64,000 nt of DNA from Hirudinaria manillensis (lineage: Eukaryota; Annelida; Clitellata; Hirudinida; Hirudinidae). Below, one piece after another: positions 1 through 11,952 of this stretch. The position numbers were made by a program, and so were the translations under genes. The stretch is taken from contig CM067538.1 in the NCBI GenBank assembly GCA_034509925.1, positions 2,727,001 through 2,791,000 on the forward strand, written 5' to 3'. Numbering within the stretch: the first letter of the stretch is position 1; every line of letters begins with the position of its first letter. The notes under the pieces were generated by a model. It was given only the letters and a program-made list of their open reading frames with translations, made no database searches and was not told where the DNA came from.

Positions 1-3000
1 GATGGATGGATGGATGTGCGGACAGATGAGTGGATGGATGAACAGAGGGATGGATGGAGGCTTAGATAGTACTACTTGCCTCGTACTGACTCGGAATCCA
101 AAGAATGTCCGTGACTGGCAGAGAGTGACTATGCTCCACGCTTGAAATGGCGCAGAACCTCACCGAAGATTGAGCCTTCGCCCAGTCGAATTCTGCCGAC
201 TGAAAGCAAACGAGCCTGATTAACTAATGTTCGTTTAAACGAATTATTATTTAACAAATAAATTAATTAAATAACTAAAAAATAATAAAAGAGTTGGAAA
301 CGAATTAAATATAATTAATAATTAAAAAGCTCATAATTACTGGTAAACAACCAACGAGTCTTTAAAAGCTCACATAAAAGCTCGAACCTCACATTCTAAG
401 GCGTTAATAACTCCTCCTTTTTTTTGTAACTTTCAAATAAAAACAAACAAACACCGAGAGAAGATTCCCAACCAGTTCCCTGAGGATGTCCTTCTTCTTG
501 GCTCCTGGCAGAACCTTGAGCCTCTCCGTATGGTAGCTGATGTCCCACAAGGACACCTGACCATTGAAACAACCGCCAACAACAAAAGAAGGATTTGTTG
601 GACAAAACTGGAAGCACATCACTTGCTCGGGACACTCCAGCACCAGCTGCATACGATATCATGTATCAAATATAGTATATCAGATATCAATCGATATCAT
701 GTATCAAATATAGTATATCAGATATCAATCGATATCATGTATCAAATATAGTATATCAGATATCAATCGATATCATGTATCAAATATAGTATATCAGATA
801 TCAATCAATATCATGTATCAAATATAGTATATCAGATATCAATCGATATCATGTATCAAATATAGTATATCAGATATCAATCGATATCATGATAATTGAT
901 AAATCATGATCGTTTATTTATTTTTACTTTATTATTTATTTCGCGCTTTTTTCCGTTGACAAACGCTATTACAAAATTGTGTAAGTGGTCATCAGATGAC
1001 CCTTCATTTTGTTTAGAAAAATACATAACAAGAAAAACATTAAAAAATAAATAAATAAATTAATTAATTAATAAAGTGATAGCCACAAAGATCAAAAGCC
1101 GAAAGAATCAACAACAACAGCAACAACAACACCAACAACAGCAACAAAAACAACAACGACAACAAAATCCACGAACGATCGGATGGATCGGATCGGAAAA
1201 GTTCCAGACGAGGATGAGCGGAGACGTGAACTGCTTGTGCGACTGTTCGATGCGCTCGTACAACGTGACGTTATCGATCAACGACACTGCCACGATGAAG
1301 GGTATCGTCGGGTGCCACGTTATGCACGACACGGCCCTCGACTTGCCGTACTGGAGGTCCGTGAAGGACTGGTGCTCCTGATGATGATGACGATGTGGTG
1401 ATGATGACGATGATGATGAGGAGGATGACGACGACCCTGGTGCTCCTGATGATGATGATGGTGGTGGTGGTGATGATGATGAGGAGGAGGATGACGACGA
1501 CGACGATGATGTCAAACGTTGTCGTGTTTGAGACGTGATGATATGATATCCAGGTTTTTATTTAAAATGAACAGAAGTCTGCATTCTTCATTCACTTCTA
1601 AAGATAAGTTTAAATCAAGATATGTCTTTTATAATGATAAATGGATGATTTATGCAATTAAAAGTAATTTTAATCATTAGACAATCAAATGTAAATGATA
1701 AATTATATATTTATAAAATTATAATTAAAATTTAAATTTTATTTAAAATTAAATCCAATCAAATCGAATGAAATGCTGAAAAGATTGAATGCTTCTCCAA
1801 ACTACCTTGAGATGTTTTTCTGATTTTGCAGCAAAATCCGTGTCGCCGTCCGAAAGTCTGTCCCAGTCGTCAAAGAAGACGTCAACGATTTTGTTCTGCT
1901 GCAGTTCCTTGTCCACTCTGTTGGAGTTGTTGGGTGAGTGAGTGAGTGAGTGAGTGAGTGAGTGAGTGAGTGAGTGAGTGAGTGAGTGAGTGAGTGAGTG
2001 AGTGAGTGAGTGAGTGAGTGAGTGAGTGAGTGAGTGAGTGAGTGAGTGAGTGAGTGAGTGAGTGAGTGAGTGAGTGAGTGAGTGAGTGAGTGAGTGAGTG
2101 AGTGGGTGAGTGAGTGAGTGAGTGAGTGTGTTTTATTGTTCCGTAAAACCATTTACATTGTCATCTAAATCAATCGCGAGCAGAGCATACCTCGGAATGA
2201 CCCTGCTGAAGAATTCTGCCAATTCCGGTGACTCCATGATCTCCTGTGCTTCCTCCTCAGAAAGTTCACGAGGCATGCTCTGGACGACCTTGTTGACCAT
2301 CAGACCTTGTATCTTCTGAGTGTGGTGAGACGCGGATTCTGGCACTGCCTTCGAGGTTCGACAATCGATCGATAATATTTATTATTCATTACCTTACAGA
2401 CATCCTAGCAGATAATGAATTTGTGATACTTCAACTTTCAATTGTTTTACAACACCTTTGCAACATCAACAACAACACCTTGCAACATCAACAACAACAC
2501 CTTGCAACACCAACAACAACAAAACCTTGCAACATCATCGACAACAACATCACCAACCTGCACTCCTACGTCGACTTCCATCCTTCTCAGTTCAGAACTT
2601 TCACCTGGAAACGATGCAACATCAACAAAGTTTTTGCTTTCCAACGGATTCAAGTCGGAAAAGTTCGTCGGGGCTCCGAAATACTTGACCTCCCTTTTCA
2701 GCAGCATCTTGATCTGAAGTTCAAAGGTCAGCAAATTGATATTACATTTTATTTATTTTATCAAATATTCAATTTTATGATTTAATATTATAATAAACTT
2801 TAAATATACCACATTTGCAACGTTGCACTTTGACAGCAACAAACGACAAACTAAAGAGAAACTCTTTAATTCGTCCCCTTTTTCTTCAGAAGGTTCTTGA
2901 AAAACGAATTGCTTCAAACGAACTTAATGAACTCCCCAAAGGTACCCACATAGTCCCTCTGGTTGGTGACTGTCCACTCCTGAATTTCCTTCTCGGACCC

Positions 3001-4275
3001 CAAAGTGTTCCATTCTTTTGGCTTCGGTGCCTCGTAAGGACCGAAGAAGTCCATGGCAAAGTCCTCCAAGCCGGACGTCAGAGAATCCTTTGTTTTTTTT
3101 TTGAGAAAATTATAATTTACTAAAATTATTATTTATTTAAAATTATTATTTATTAAAATTATTATTTATTAAAATTATTATTTATTAAAATTATTATTTA
3201 CTAAAATTATTATTTATTAAAATTATTATTTACTAAAATTATTATTTATTAAAATTATTATTTATTTACAAATAAATGAATAAATAAATAAATAAAAATG
3301 ATGTTCAACAGCAAAATCATGCCAGAGATGAAGGCTACGAAGAATATTCTATTGTCAGAAAATGTATTCCTCAACATGTTATAGAATGAAGCTGGCTTAA
3401 CGACAACATTGTTACTTGGCATCAAGTCACTTTGTTGTTGTTGTTGTTTGTTGTTTGTTTATTTGATGCTATAAAGCTGTTGTTGATTTTTAATAAAAGC
3501 TGGACGTGAAGGTGACGTGCACTGAGTTTAAATTTGAGTTAATTCCCCAAAAAACATCAAAAAAATAAAAAATATATAAAAAAATATCTGAAAATATCTG
3601 CTCGGATTAAAAAGTTCAATAAGCAAATGTGAAATAAGTGATGCATTCCCAGACTTCCAATAAAGTTTATCAACAAAACACAATATTTAAATAATTAAAT
3701 TAGGACAATTAGAGTAAAATAAGTGACAATTAACCAATAATATAATATAACATACTACAATATAATATAATATAACACTTCACTTCCTCAAAATGTGATA
3801 ACCTCAGATGAGGGTGCCTTTGACAGCTAAATGATAACACTTTACGATAAAACGTTTTCATAAATCAATAGAAGCCATATTATACAATTTAATCACTAGC
3901 CAATCATGGTTGTCGTAATTTATTAATAATAATAATTCGTTAAGTGATAAATTCCTTGCAATCACCTTCGCAAACAGGTCCCTCGCATCCTCTGAGACGG
4001 TGATGAAGAAGTTCTGTCCGTACTTTAACTCGTGGTCATAGACGATCAGAAACTCTTCTGCCGTGTAATCCTGGTGCAATTTCCAGAAATATAAAATAAT
4101 TAACAACAATAATAACAATAATAACTATTATTATTGTAATTAATATGCTATGATAATCATCACATCGAACAACTAGCAACAAGTAATCGCAAAGCTGGCA
4201 ACAACAACAACAGTAACAGCATAATTAGAACAATAACAGCACCAACTACCACATCAAGCACCAGGACCATGACAT

Positions 4276-4307
<32 letters not shown>

Positions 4308-7300
4308 ACAATCAATGACGACAACAACAACAACAACTGCCAACAACAACAAAAGCCGATGACAACAACAACAACAACTTGTATCATGTCGCTGATGTTG
4401 TAGAAGTCGCTCTTCTCGTTGAACTCCTCGATGTCTTGTACGATGTCCCTCTTCAAAATGAACTTCTGCGGATCCTCGGACGTGACGTCCTCACCAATTC
4501 GAAGTCCAAACAGTTCTTGAGTCCTCGTAGACAGCAGGATCGGAATCAGACCCTCGGGTATTTCTAGACGTGGATGGTATTATTATTAATTAATTAATTA
4601 ATTAATATATTTTATTTAATACTATAATTAACTTATGATATAGATTAACATTATAGTCAATAATTTAATTATAATTAATCATATTATTATAATAAATTAT
4701 ATAATTATAATTAATTATATAACTAAATTATATGATTATAATTAATTATATAACTATAGTTAATTATATAATTAAATTATGATTATAATTAGTTATAATA
4801 GATATAAACTAAATATTAATATTAACAATAATATTATAATTAAATAATATTCAATTACAATATCATAATTATTATTAATAATCGTTAAAGTAAAAGTTAT
4901 GTGATTAACATATTTTAAAACATAACATTTTAATTGCTTTGTTAATTCATTGATCAGTATATTATATAATAAAATTTGGAGACAGGATCTGACAAACGCC
5001 ATGTTTATCACATTGTATTACAACAGCAACGACAATAACAACAATAACCACAGCAACTACGTCTTCAAAAATTAGGAGATGCTTTTAGGATTAGAATTTT
5101 CATTGAACCAAACCAACCCATATAATAAAATCCATATAATAAACCCATGTAATAAAATCCATATAATAAACCCATATAATAAAATCCTTATAATAAAATC
5201 CTTATAATAAAACTCTATAATAAACTTGTAACAAACCCTTAACAAACCTGTAACAAACCTGTAACAAACCTGTAACAAACCTGTAACAAACCCGTAACAA
5301 ACCTGTAACACACCCGTAACACACCAGTAACAAATCTGTAACACATCCATAACAAACCCGTAACACTCTCATAACAAACCTGGTTCCCTCTCCACGGAGT
5401 CCTCAACCTCTCCAAAAAACCTGGCCTTCTTTCCTGCAAATAAAACATTGAAAAACAATAAAATGAGATTTTTATTATTTTATTTTAAAATAATTTATTT
5501 CGTAAATATTATTAATGGCATAATTTACATGTAATATTCAATGCCTTTGCATTCAATTCTGTACAGCATGATCTGTGAATATTCAGGATATAAATAATTA
5601 TATGGTTTATTTTTTAAGCAAATTAAATACTAATTGCAAAATTTTTTAAAAACAATTATAACAATTTATACATTTAACAATTTAATTATAATATAATATA
5701 TATTTACAATAATTGATAATAATTATAATATATACGTAATAATTTAACGATTTGACCATAATATAATATAAAAACACAAAAAAACTTATAATTTTATAAT
5801 ATTATTCACATTTTCGTTGGCAGTTATTTCTTAAATTCATAATAAAGCAATAAACCTTTCTTGGAGGGTTGCACTTTTTTCTGACTGATTCGTCTGCTCA
5901 CCTTCCTGCTGGTATCGCTTGAGCGCAACGACACGCCTTGGCTGGCCCTTAAGTCTTTGAACGTTTATAATGCGAATATATAATTAACTAACCAATTAAT
6001 TAATTTAATTTAGAATTTAACAATCGAATAATGATATTAAAATGATTAATAACTATTATTGATATTATAACTATTAATATGAAATATTAATAAACAATAA
6101 ATAATGGAATAATTAATAATTAATAATAACAATAATAATAATAATAATTAATTAATAATGAGTTGAGTCTCGAGCACAAATGACTGTCTGGAAAATGTAA
6201 TAATTTAGAAATAATATATATTAAAATATGATTTTAATTCAATTATTCAAATATTCATGCCCAAAAAAATTAATGCATTTCAGAGATCAAAGACACAAAC
6301 TTTGATATAAAATTAAAGATAGTTTCGTCATTATCACTATTTTTATTCTCATTAATATTATTATTATTATATTGCTTTTATTATTATATTATTATTATAA
6401 TTTTATCATTATTATTATTATTATATTATTTTTATTATACAAACTTTGAAATAAAATTAAAGATAGTTTTGTCATTATCACTACTATTATTATTATTATT
6501 ATTATTATTTGCATAATATTAATATTAAACATGTTATTACGGACATCAACAACAATATCATGCATATTTTTATTATGCATATTATGCATATTATGCATAT
6601 TATTTATGTTATTATTAGTAGTATTATTATTAATATTTTTAGCATAATATTAATATTATGAATATATTATTATGAATACAAACATCATTATCATGCAGAC
6701 CTTTTTTAAAACCAGACCTCCTTGCTGATTTGACTGAAGGTGATTCCTTCAAGACACTCTTTGAAGTCTTTGAAGTTCCATCCTTTTTCTTGCCTTTCTT
6801 CTTTGCACCCTTTCGTGGTAATAATGTATTATAATATTTATTATAATTATTATTTTAATTATTATAATGTATTATAATTATTATTTTAATTATTATAATG
6901 TATTATAATTATTATAATTAATGCAATGTATTATAATCATTATAACGTATTATCATAATTATTACAATGCATTATAATTACTATTATTATTATAATGTAT
7001 TATAATAACAAAATAATGACTTCAGACATGATTTAAAAAGTAGAGACTGAAAATCAAAAGTAGAGATTCAAGGAAATAAAGTATCCATCAAAACACAAAT
7101 AAAAATGCCTTCTGAATAAATAAATAAATAAACCTGATAAATAAATAAATTATTATTAGTTTATAAATTATTATCTTATTATATTAACTTATTGCATCTT
7201 CTGACCTTTGCAGAATAGTTGATGTTTCCTTCCAAATCGACATCATTTTCTCCTTCAGTTTCTTCCTCCGTCTCTTCCTGTCGTTCCAAGATATTGTAAT

Positions 7301-8170
7301 AATATATATCATAATTTATATTAATTATATTATTTCATTAAACTATCGTTTTACAAGTAATTTTTAATACCCTTATCAAATTGCAAATCAAGTCATTGCA
7401 ATTTATTTCAAGATGAAACCCAACAACTGAATTAAACTTCAAGAATCAAACATTACTTCTTCATAAACCTTAGCAGTCCTTAATAAATTTAGCAAAACAA
7501 TTTGTTTGTTTTCATGTAAAAATTCACTCAAAAACAATCTTAAGCAAAATCTTAAGTTTAAAATTGCTAAAATTGTGACATTTTGCTTCAATATAATTGG
7601 GCTATAACATGGAATAGCATTTGTTATAATTTTTATTAATTTAAATTAGGTCTTTGAGCATATAATTGCCTTTAGATATAATTGAATGAAAGAGATGAAC
7701 GCCTATATATTTTAATAGCAATTAAACTTATGTCTTACAGTAATTATAATTTCAAAAGATCATAAATAAATTACTTAACAGAGATCTACTGAGCTACAAC
7801 TGACTTAAGCTAAAATAATCTAATGAATCGTTAACAAAATAAACTGCGATCAACTGAAAATGAATTGCGTCCATTTGAGTTTCAAAATTGACTTCAAAAT
7901 TTGTAGCTGATCATCGATCAATAAAGCATTTTAGTTCGCATTCTACCATATGGTGAACCCTGCTTCTTATTACTCAATTTTTGTTTAACCTTGTTTTTCT
8001 AGTACTCTAGAATCATAATCTAAATCCCTTTTCATAGAATCAACATTTTAAAAATAATATCGCTTTTAAATGTTTAAAAGCATTATGCATCGACAGTTAA
8101 AATGCATAAATTCTACTTCAGATGTTCTATCTTCTTCATCCGAATTGTCAGCGAAAGCGTCAACTTCCAT
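1..8170 (-). CDS. DNAI3: DNAI3 (WDR63), axonemal dynein intermediate chain; C-terminal part beyond the window
   Basis: WD-repeat protein of the inner-arm dynein system of motile cilia. Fourteen coding exons are visible on the minus strand: 8170-8117 (ATG), 7277-7206, 6809-6718, 5947-5856, 5433-5380, 4563-4379, 4070-3966, 3087-2950, 2713-2558, 2348-2191, 1917-1806, 1377-1177, 646-455 and 199-80. They join in phase to 577 codons; vertebrate DNAI3 is about 890 residues, so the rest lies left of base 1. The N-terminus is acidic (MEVDAFADNSDEEDRTSE) and is followed by a Lys/Ser-rich stretch. Family landmarks I recognise are YFGAPTNFSDLNP, HQSFTDLQ, ISCITWHPTI-like AVSCITWHPTI, and the WD unit CFQFCPTN...GGCFNGQVSLWDIS. 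The last visible exon uses a GC donor (GAG|GCAAGT). The 5433-5380, 5947-5856 and 6809-6718 boundaries are less certain because that region is low-complexity. Start choice: the 8170 ATG gives an acidic N-terminus and a clean GAA|GTAGAA donor. Confidence 0.88.
655..891. repeat. 38-bp minisatellite, about six copies
   Basis: The unit contains GATATCATG and TATATCAGATATCAATC, repeats every 38 bp and is nearly perfect. It lies in a DNAI3 intron and stops about 8 bp before the acceptor of the 646-455 exon. Confidence 0.95.
1379..1515. repeat. GAT/GAC/GGT trinucleotide repeat tract
   Basis: Imperfect GATGATGAC microsatellite. On the minus (sense) strand it reads ATCATCATCAG directly into the acceptor of the DNAI3 exon 1377-1177, so the repeat supplies the splice acceptor. 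It opens long poly-Ser or poly-Asp frames that I do not take as genes. Confidence 0.9.
1935..2132. repeat. (TGAG)n microsatellite, about 49 copies
   Basis: Nearly uninterrupted tetranucleotide array of about 195 bp in a DNAI3 intron, with one GGTGAG variant near 2103. On the sense strand it is (CTCA)n and sits just upstream of the acceptor of the exon 1917-1806. Confidence 0.97.
2456..2545. repeat. CAACAACACCTTGCAACAT minisatellite / CAA repeat
   Basis: Four or so imperfect copies of an 18-21 bp unit built on CAA, in a DNAI3 intron just downstream (sense orientation) of the donor of the exon 2713-2558. Confidence 0.85.
3119..3265. repeat. 16-bp AT-rich tandem repeat
   Basis: Unit AAAATTATTATTTATT with T/C variants, about nine copies, in a DNAI3 intron. 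Confidence 0.9.
3270..3425 (-). other. Short open stretch with a hydrophobic segment, inside a DNAI3 intron
   Basis: On the minus strand about 50 codons are open and read SFYNMLRNTFSDNRIFFVAF followed by ISGMILLLNIIF, which looks like a membrane helix. There is no start context or splice partner that I can support. It could be an unrecognised alternative exon, a gene fragment or chance in AT-rich DNA. Confidence 0.2.
4195..4378. repeat. CAA/ACA microsatellite cluster
   Basis: Imperfect (CAA)n with interspersed GATGACAAC. On the sense strand it is GTTGTTGTT and begins at the donor of the DNAI3 exon 4563-4379 (CAA|GTTGTT), so the repeat overlaps the 5' splice site. Confidence 0.88.
5118..5380. 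repeat. Two adjoining minisatellites (17-18 bp, then 11 bp)
   Basis: 5118-5222 repeats CCCATATAATAAAATCC-like units; 5224-5350 repeats AACAAACCTGT about a dozen times. The second array runs up to the donor of the DNAI3 exon 5433-5380, whose donor GGTTTGTTA is itself a repeat copy in reverse. Confidence 0.9.
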
Positions 8171-9203
8171 TTTTAACTTTCCACCAAAATATTACCACGG
8201 CAACCAAATACGTTATATTCAAATATTTGAAACGCCAACGAAATTATTACAAGAATGTTGCAAAGAAATAATGCTCTTATTTTTACATCAATAAAAAAAT
8301 GAAAATGCTTTTGAACCTCAACATGACATCTCGCGATAGCAAAGCTTCGCATTCAAATTATTAAAACAAAATATTAAAACAGAAATATTTTATTTTCAAA
8401 TCAATTTTCAATTTGCTTAAGAAGAGTTAAAAGTTACAATCCAGTGTTGGAAAGACATTAAATGTAACAAGTAGGGAATCTGAAAAAAAGGTAATCAACA
8501 GGCCAGTTAACTTGTCCAAACTCCGCGATTCAAAGTGTTTGAAAACAAATTCTTAAAGACACAAATAAATGTAATATTTTCAAAATAAGTAAAATTCTTT
8601 CGTATTTTTGGCATGTTATATAAAGTTTAAATTATTTGCAATTTATTGGACTATCGATGGATGTCGTTGGTTAGATTTCATATGTTTTCCATTTAGGTTG
8701 GATAATTAATTATTATGTTAAACTGTTTTAAAATCAATGCAATGGCTAAATAATAAAGGTGTCTTTGCTAAACATTAATGTAATAATAATGAGGACTCTC
8801 GCAACGTTCTCAATCCACTTGATGGCTACAAGGACAGGCAAATGATAGAAACTTTCCAAAATGCATCTTTAACAAAGCATACAAAACATATTTTTTGAAA
8901 ATGAGTCATAAATTTGTTTCTAACTTTTGATTGGCTGCCGTTAATTAATATTAGATTCGACAGTTCGGAATCGATAATTTCGAAAACGAAGAATTGAGTT
9001 CACACTTTGATTGCCTTCAGTCTTACTGCAATTTTTCAACGGTTAAGTTGCTCTGCAAGATTTCCAAAATAAGCGCTCGATAAAAGTTATAATAAATATG
9101 TATTTTATAAAGTTAAATAAATTATTTTTAATTTTCATATTAATATAATTAAGTAAATTATTCTTTCCAGTTGCTTGATATAAATAATGTTTTTTTTTAA
9201 ATA
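8171..9203. other. Intergenic, probably shared upstream region of DNAI3 and the A2M-like gene
   Basis: About 1 kb between two divergent starts. It is AT-rich and lacks long satellites, unlike its surroundings. I see no convincing promoter element. A bidirectional promoter is possible from the geometry alone. Confidence 0.4.
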
Positions 9204-11952
9204 ATGTCTATGAAATGCTTGCAGATGGACTGGTCGATCGTCATGAAAATGTTGCTACTTTGTTGCTTTTGCAACTACTTTGGTGCCTGCATTGAAAATA
9301 ATCTGTGAGTATTTTGAGGATAATATGCGGGTATTTTAAATTCAAGATATAAGTATCTGAAAGATTTCAGTTCAACTTTAGATATAATTAAAAATTAATT
9401 CATAAATTAATTAATAAACGGTTTATTAACTTTATTAACTTCGTCAGAACGTACGCCATCGTCACCAGTGACGTCATCACCCCGAACACGGAACTGCAAA
9501 TCCATGTCAACCTCTTCCAAGCTTCTCTTCCTGATTCCGACGGATGTACTGAACACGTGATGATAATGATTGGAAATCTTGTCACTTTCAATGAGGCTTG
9601 GAACATCAACTGGATCAAAGGTTATTATAATGTTCTTATGATAGCCCTGCTAATATTATAATGACCCTGTTAATATATTATAACGTCCCTCTTAATATTA
9701 TAAGTGATTATTAATCTAATAATATCCTTATTTACAGCTTGGTTTGATTTCGATTCGAATTTGTTTTGACGTCGTGCTTTTCTTAACATTTGATTAATTT
9801 ATTTTGTCAATAAAAGTTGATTTATTAATTTTAATAGTGAACCAAAATGCCTCGCTTTCCTCGAAAACATTCAAAGTCCTGGTGAGTATAGGAATCCATA
9901 TTAAAAGTGAATTAATCCTAATTATATTACAACAGTTTTACCTTAAATATCAGCATTTACCTTACAATATCAACTTTAAAAACCTTACTTAAATCTTAAT
10001 TAAATAATCCAGATGCCATCCGATGACCTGATTAGGAAACAGAATTACTCCTTGAGGATTGAGTTCAACAAGTGCTTCGTGTTCGGTCACGAAGTTCAAC
10101 TTCCGGTTGAGAGGAAAAAACATTCCATACACGTTCATACAGATAAGAAGATTTATTGGCCTGGAGAGAAAAGTACTATTAGTATTTATATTCTAGTAAT
10201 AATAATATAATAATAATAATTAATATTATAATAATAATTAATAATAATAATTAATACAATGATAATAATAATAATAATAATAATAAATATTATTGTTACC
10301 GATGTCATTTGTATTATAAATCTTCTACACGGAAATTATTATTTATTATTTATTTATTTACTTATTATTATTAGATATTATCGTATCTCTCAAATCTGTG
10401 AACGATTCAATAATTTTCAGCCAAAGAGGAGAATTGAAAACCAAGTTCAAAGTGGATCAAAAGAATGCCATGTATTACGGGTATTACGCTGCCTCCAGTC
10501 CAGAAAAAGAATCCTTGATATCCTTGAGGAACCTATGAAAGTAATTATGACGACGTTTTACTTTATTTACGATTTTTTTTTATTTACAAAAATGCGGTTG
10601 CCATGACAACCATTTGGAGGGAGGTCAATCCCGGCGAAAGTTTTACTTTCCCATGCTGAAGAAAAGTCCACGTCCAAAATTCTTTCCATGACAATTGACT
10701 TGAAGACCTCGCATTACATGCAATGTTTCGAGAAACTCCTCCTCGGAGCCAACGGGGATTCTCAAAGGAGTTTCCCCACCTTTAAACTTTTCGGCTATTT
10801 GAAACCCCTGACGCTCCCCGGGGTTGGATCGCATCCGGTGATCAGCCGGATGTCACAGGATTCGGTTTTCTGGATTTCGTCTATGGGAGGCTCTCGATGC
10901 CCTTCAAATTAGATAATTTTATTTTATTTCTATTTTATTTCTATTTTATTTTCATTTTATTTATGCCGTACTCTATTCAGTAAAGTCAGGAATGGAGAGA
11001 CTTTGAGAGAATGAAGCTCTCCTTGCCTTCTTTGTGTCGCTTCACAGCCTAGCTGAAACATTTCCACCTTTGCCTTTGCATTGCTCAATGTACTTAATCT
11101 ATCGAATCCAAAGGGAGCGCTAAATAGAGTCGTCTGGCTATAAATTTTTTGATACAAAGAGCCTCTACAAAACCTGTATTATTATTATTATTATTTAGTA
11201 ATAACTTGTTATTATTCCAAAAACACAGTCCATAGTGTCAACCAATGTTCCGACAACTCTGAAATATCCTCGATCAGTTGTGAGAGGAGAAAGATTCATT
11301 GTTCAAGTTGTCCTTTACAACGCACGAGAGCAACAAGATGTGAGTCGTTCAGAGTTCCGTGTGTTGTTAAAGTCCATGCGCATTTTAAATTTTTCGATTT
11401 ATCGGTATATCATTTATCAGATTTTTATTTATAAATGTTTAAAATGAAGGTTTACTTACCTACCCACAAAATTTTCCACCCACCCATCTGTTCATCTACC
11501 CACCCATCCACTCACCCACCCACCCATCCATCCATCCATGAAAGTTGAAGACAAATTAATTTAAATTAATCAAGGTCCGCATCGAAGTACAGGAAAGCGA
11601 AGGATTCAAAGTGATTTGCTCGGAAAGAACATTCGAAAGGTCATCGAAAGTCCAAAAAGTAACGGTGAGGATCAATTCTTATAAGCATTAATTAATATGC
11701 AAGTCGAGTTTATCGGCATTAGACAGTAATTTTAAACATTAATTAGTATCCAATATAATTGGATAGTAATTTAAACTTGTAATAAATAAAAATAAAACTC
11801 AATTTTCATTGGAAAAGATCCCCCCTAGAGGCAACCAAGAGGCTCAGTTCATCATCCAGGTGACAGAAGATTCACATAGACGAATACTTGTCAATGTTTC
11901 CATCATTTCAACTGAAACAGTCCTTAATTTGTCTGCACCCATTAGAGTCAAG
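9204..11952 (+). CDS. Alpha-2-macroglobulin/TEP/CD109-family gene, incomplete; no thioester domain seen
   Basis: Secreted-protease-inhibitor/complement-like family. Exons read: 9204-9304 (signal peptide with hydrophobic core MLLLCCFCNYFGAC; an in-frame ATG at 9225 is the alternative start), 9448-9620, 9838-9881 and 10013 to about 10172 or 10195. These fit the first macroglobulin domain and the start of MG2: VHTDKKIYWPGE corresponds to the family's TDKPIYKPGQ. A likely further piece, 10375-10538 (IVSLKSVNDS...), ends at a stop. Downstream exons 11229-11339, 11575-11664 and 11818-11952, all phase 0, match the A2M domain, with YPRSVVRGERFIVQVVLYN against the family's PYSVVRGE...V.NY. The bait/MG3-MG6 portion between them, the GCGEQ thioester motif and the receptor-binding domain were not found up to 13.2 kb. 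Either the gene is reduced, decayed in part, or intervening exons escape me. The family call is firm; the gene model is not. Confidence 0.5.
10585..11220. other. Unexplained moderately GC-rich stretch between A2M-like exons
   Basis: 10610-10915 is richer in GC than its neighbourhood and open for about 100 codons in one plus frame (IPAKVLLSHAEEKS..., then LKPLTLPGVGSHP). I cannot match it to an A2M-family domain. It may be a diverged exon or a repeat fragment. 10957-11160 shows nothing I recognise. Confidence 0.25.

Noticed and set aside
1108-1515. Minus-strand frame with poly-Ser and poly-Pro before the WD region
   Set aside because: The low-complexity part is a GAT/GAC microsatellite read in reverse; only 1377-1177 is DNAI3 exon.
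1802-2152. Leu-Thr-His-Ser repeat protein
   Set aside because: Frame through the (TGAG)n array; the real exon is 1917-1806 in another frame.
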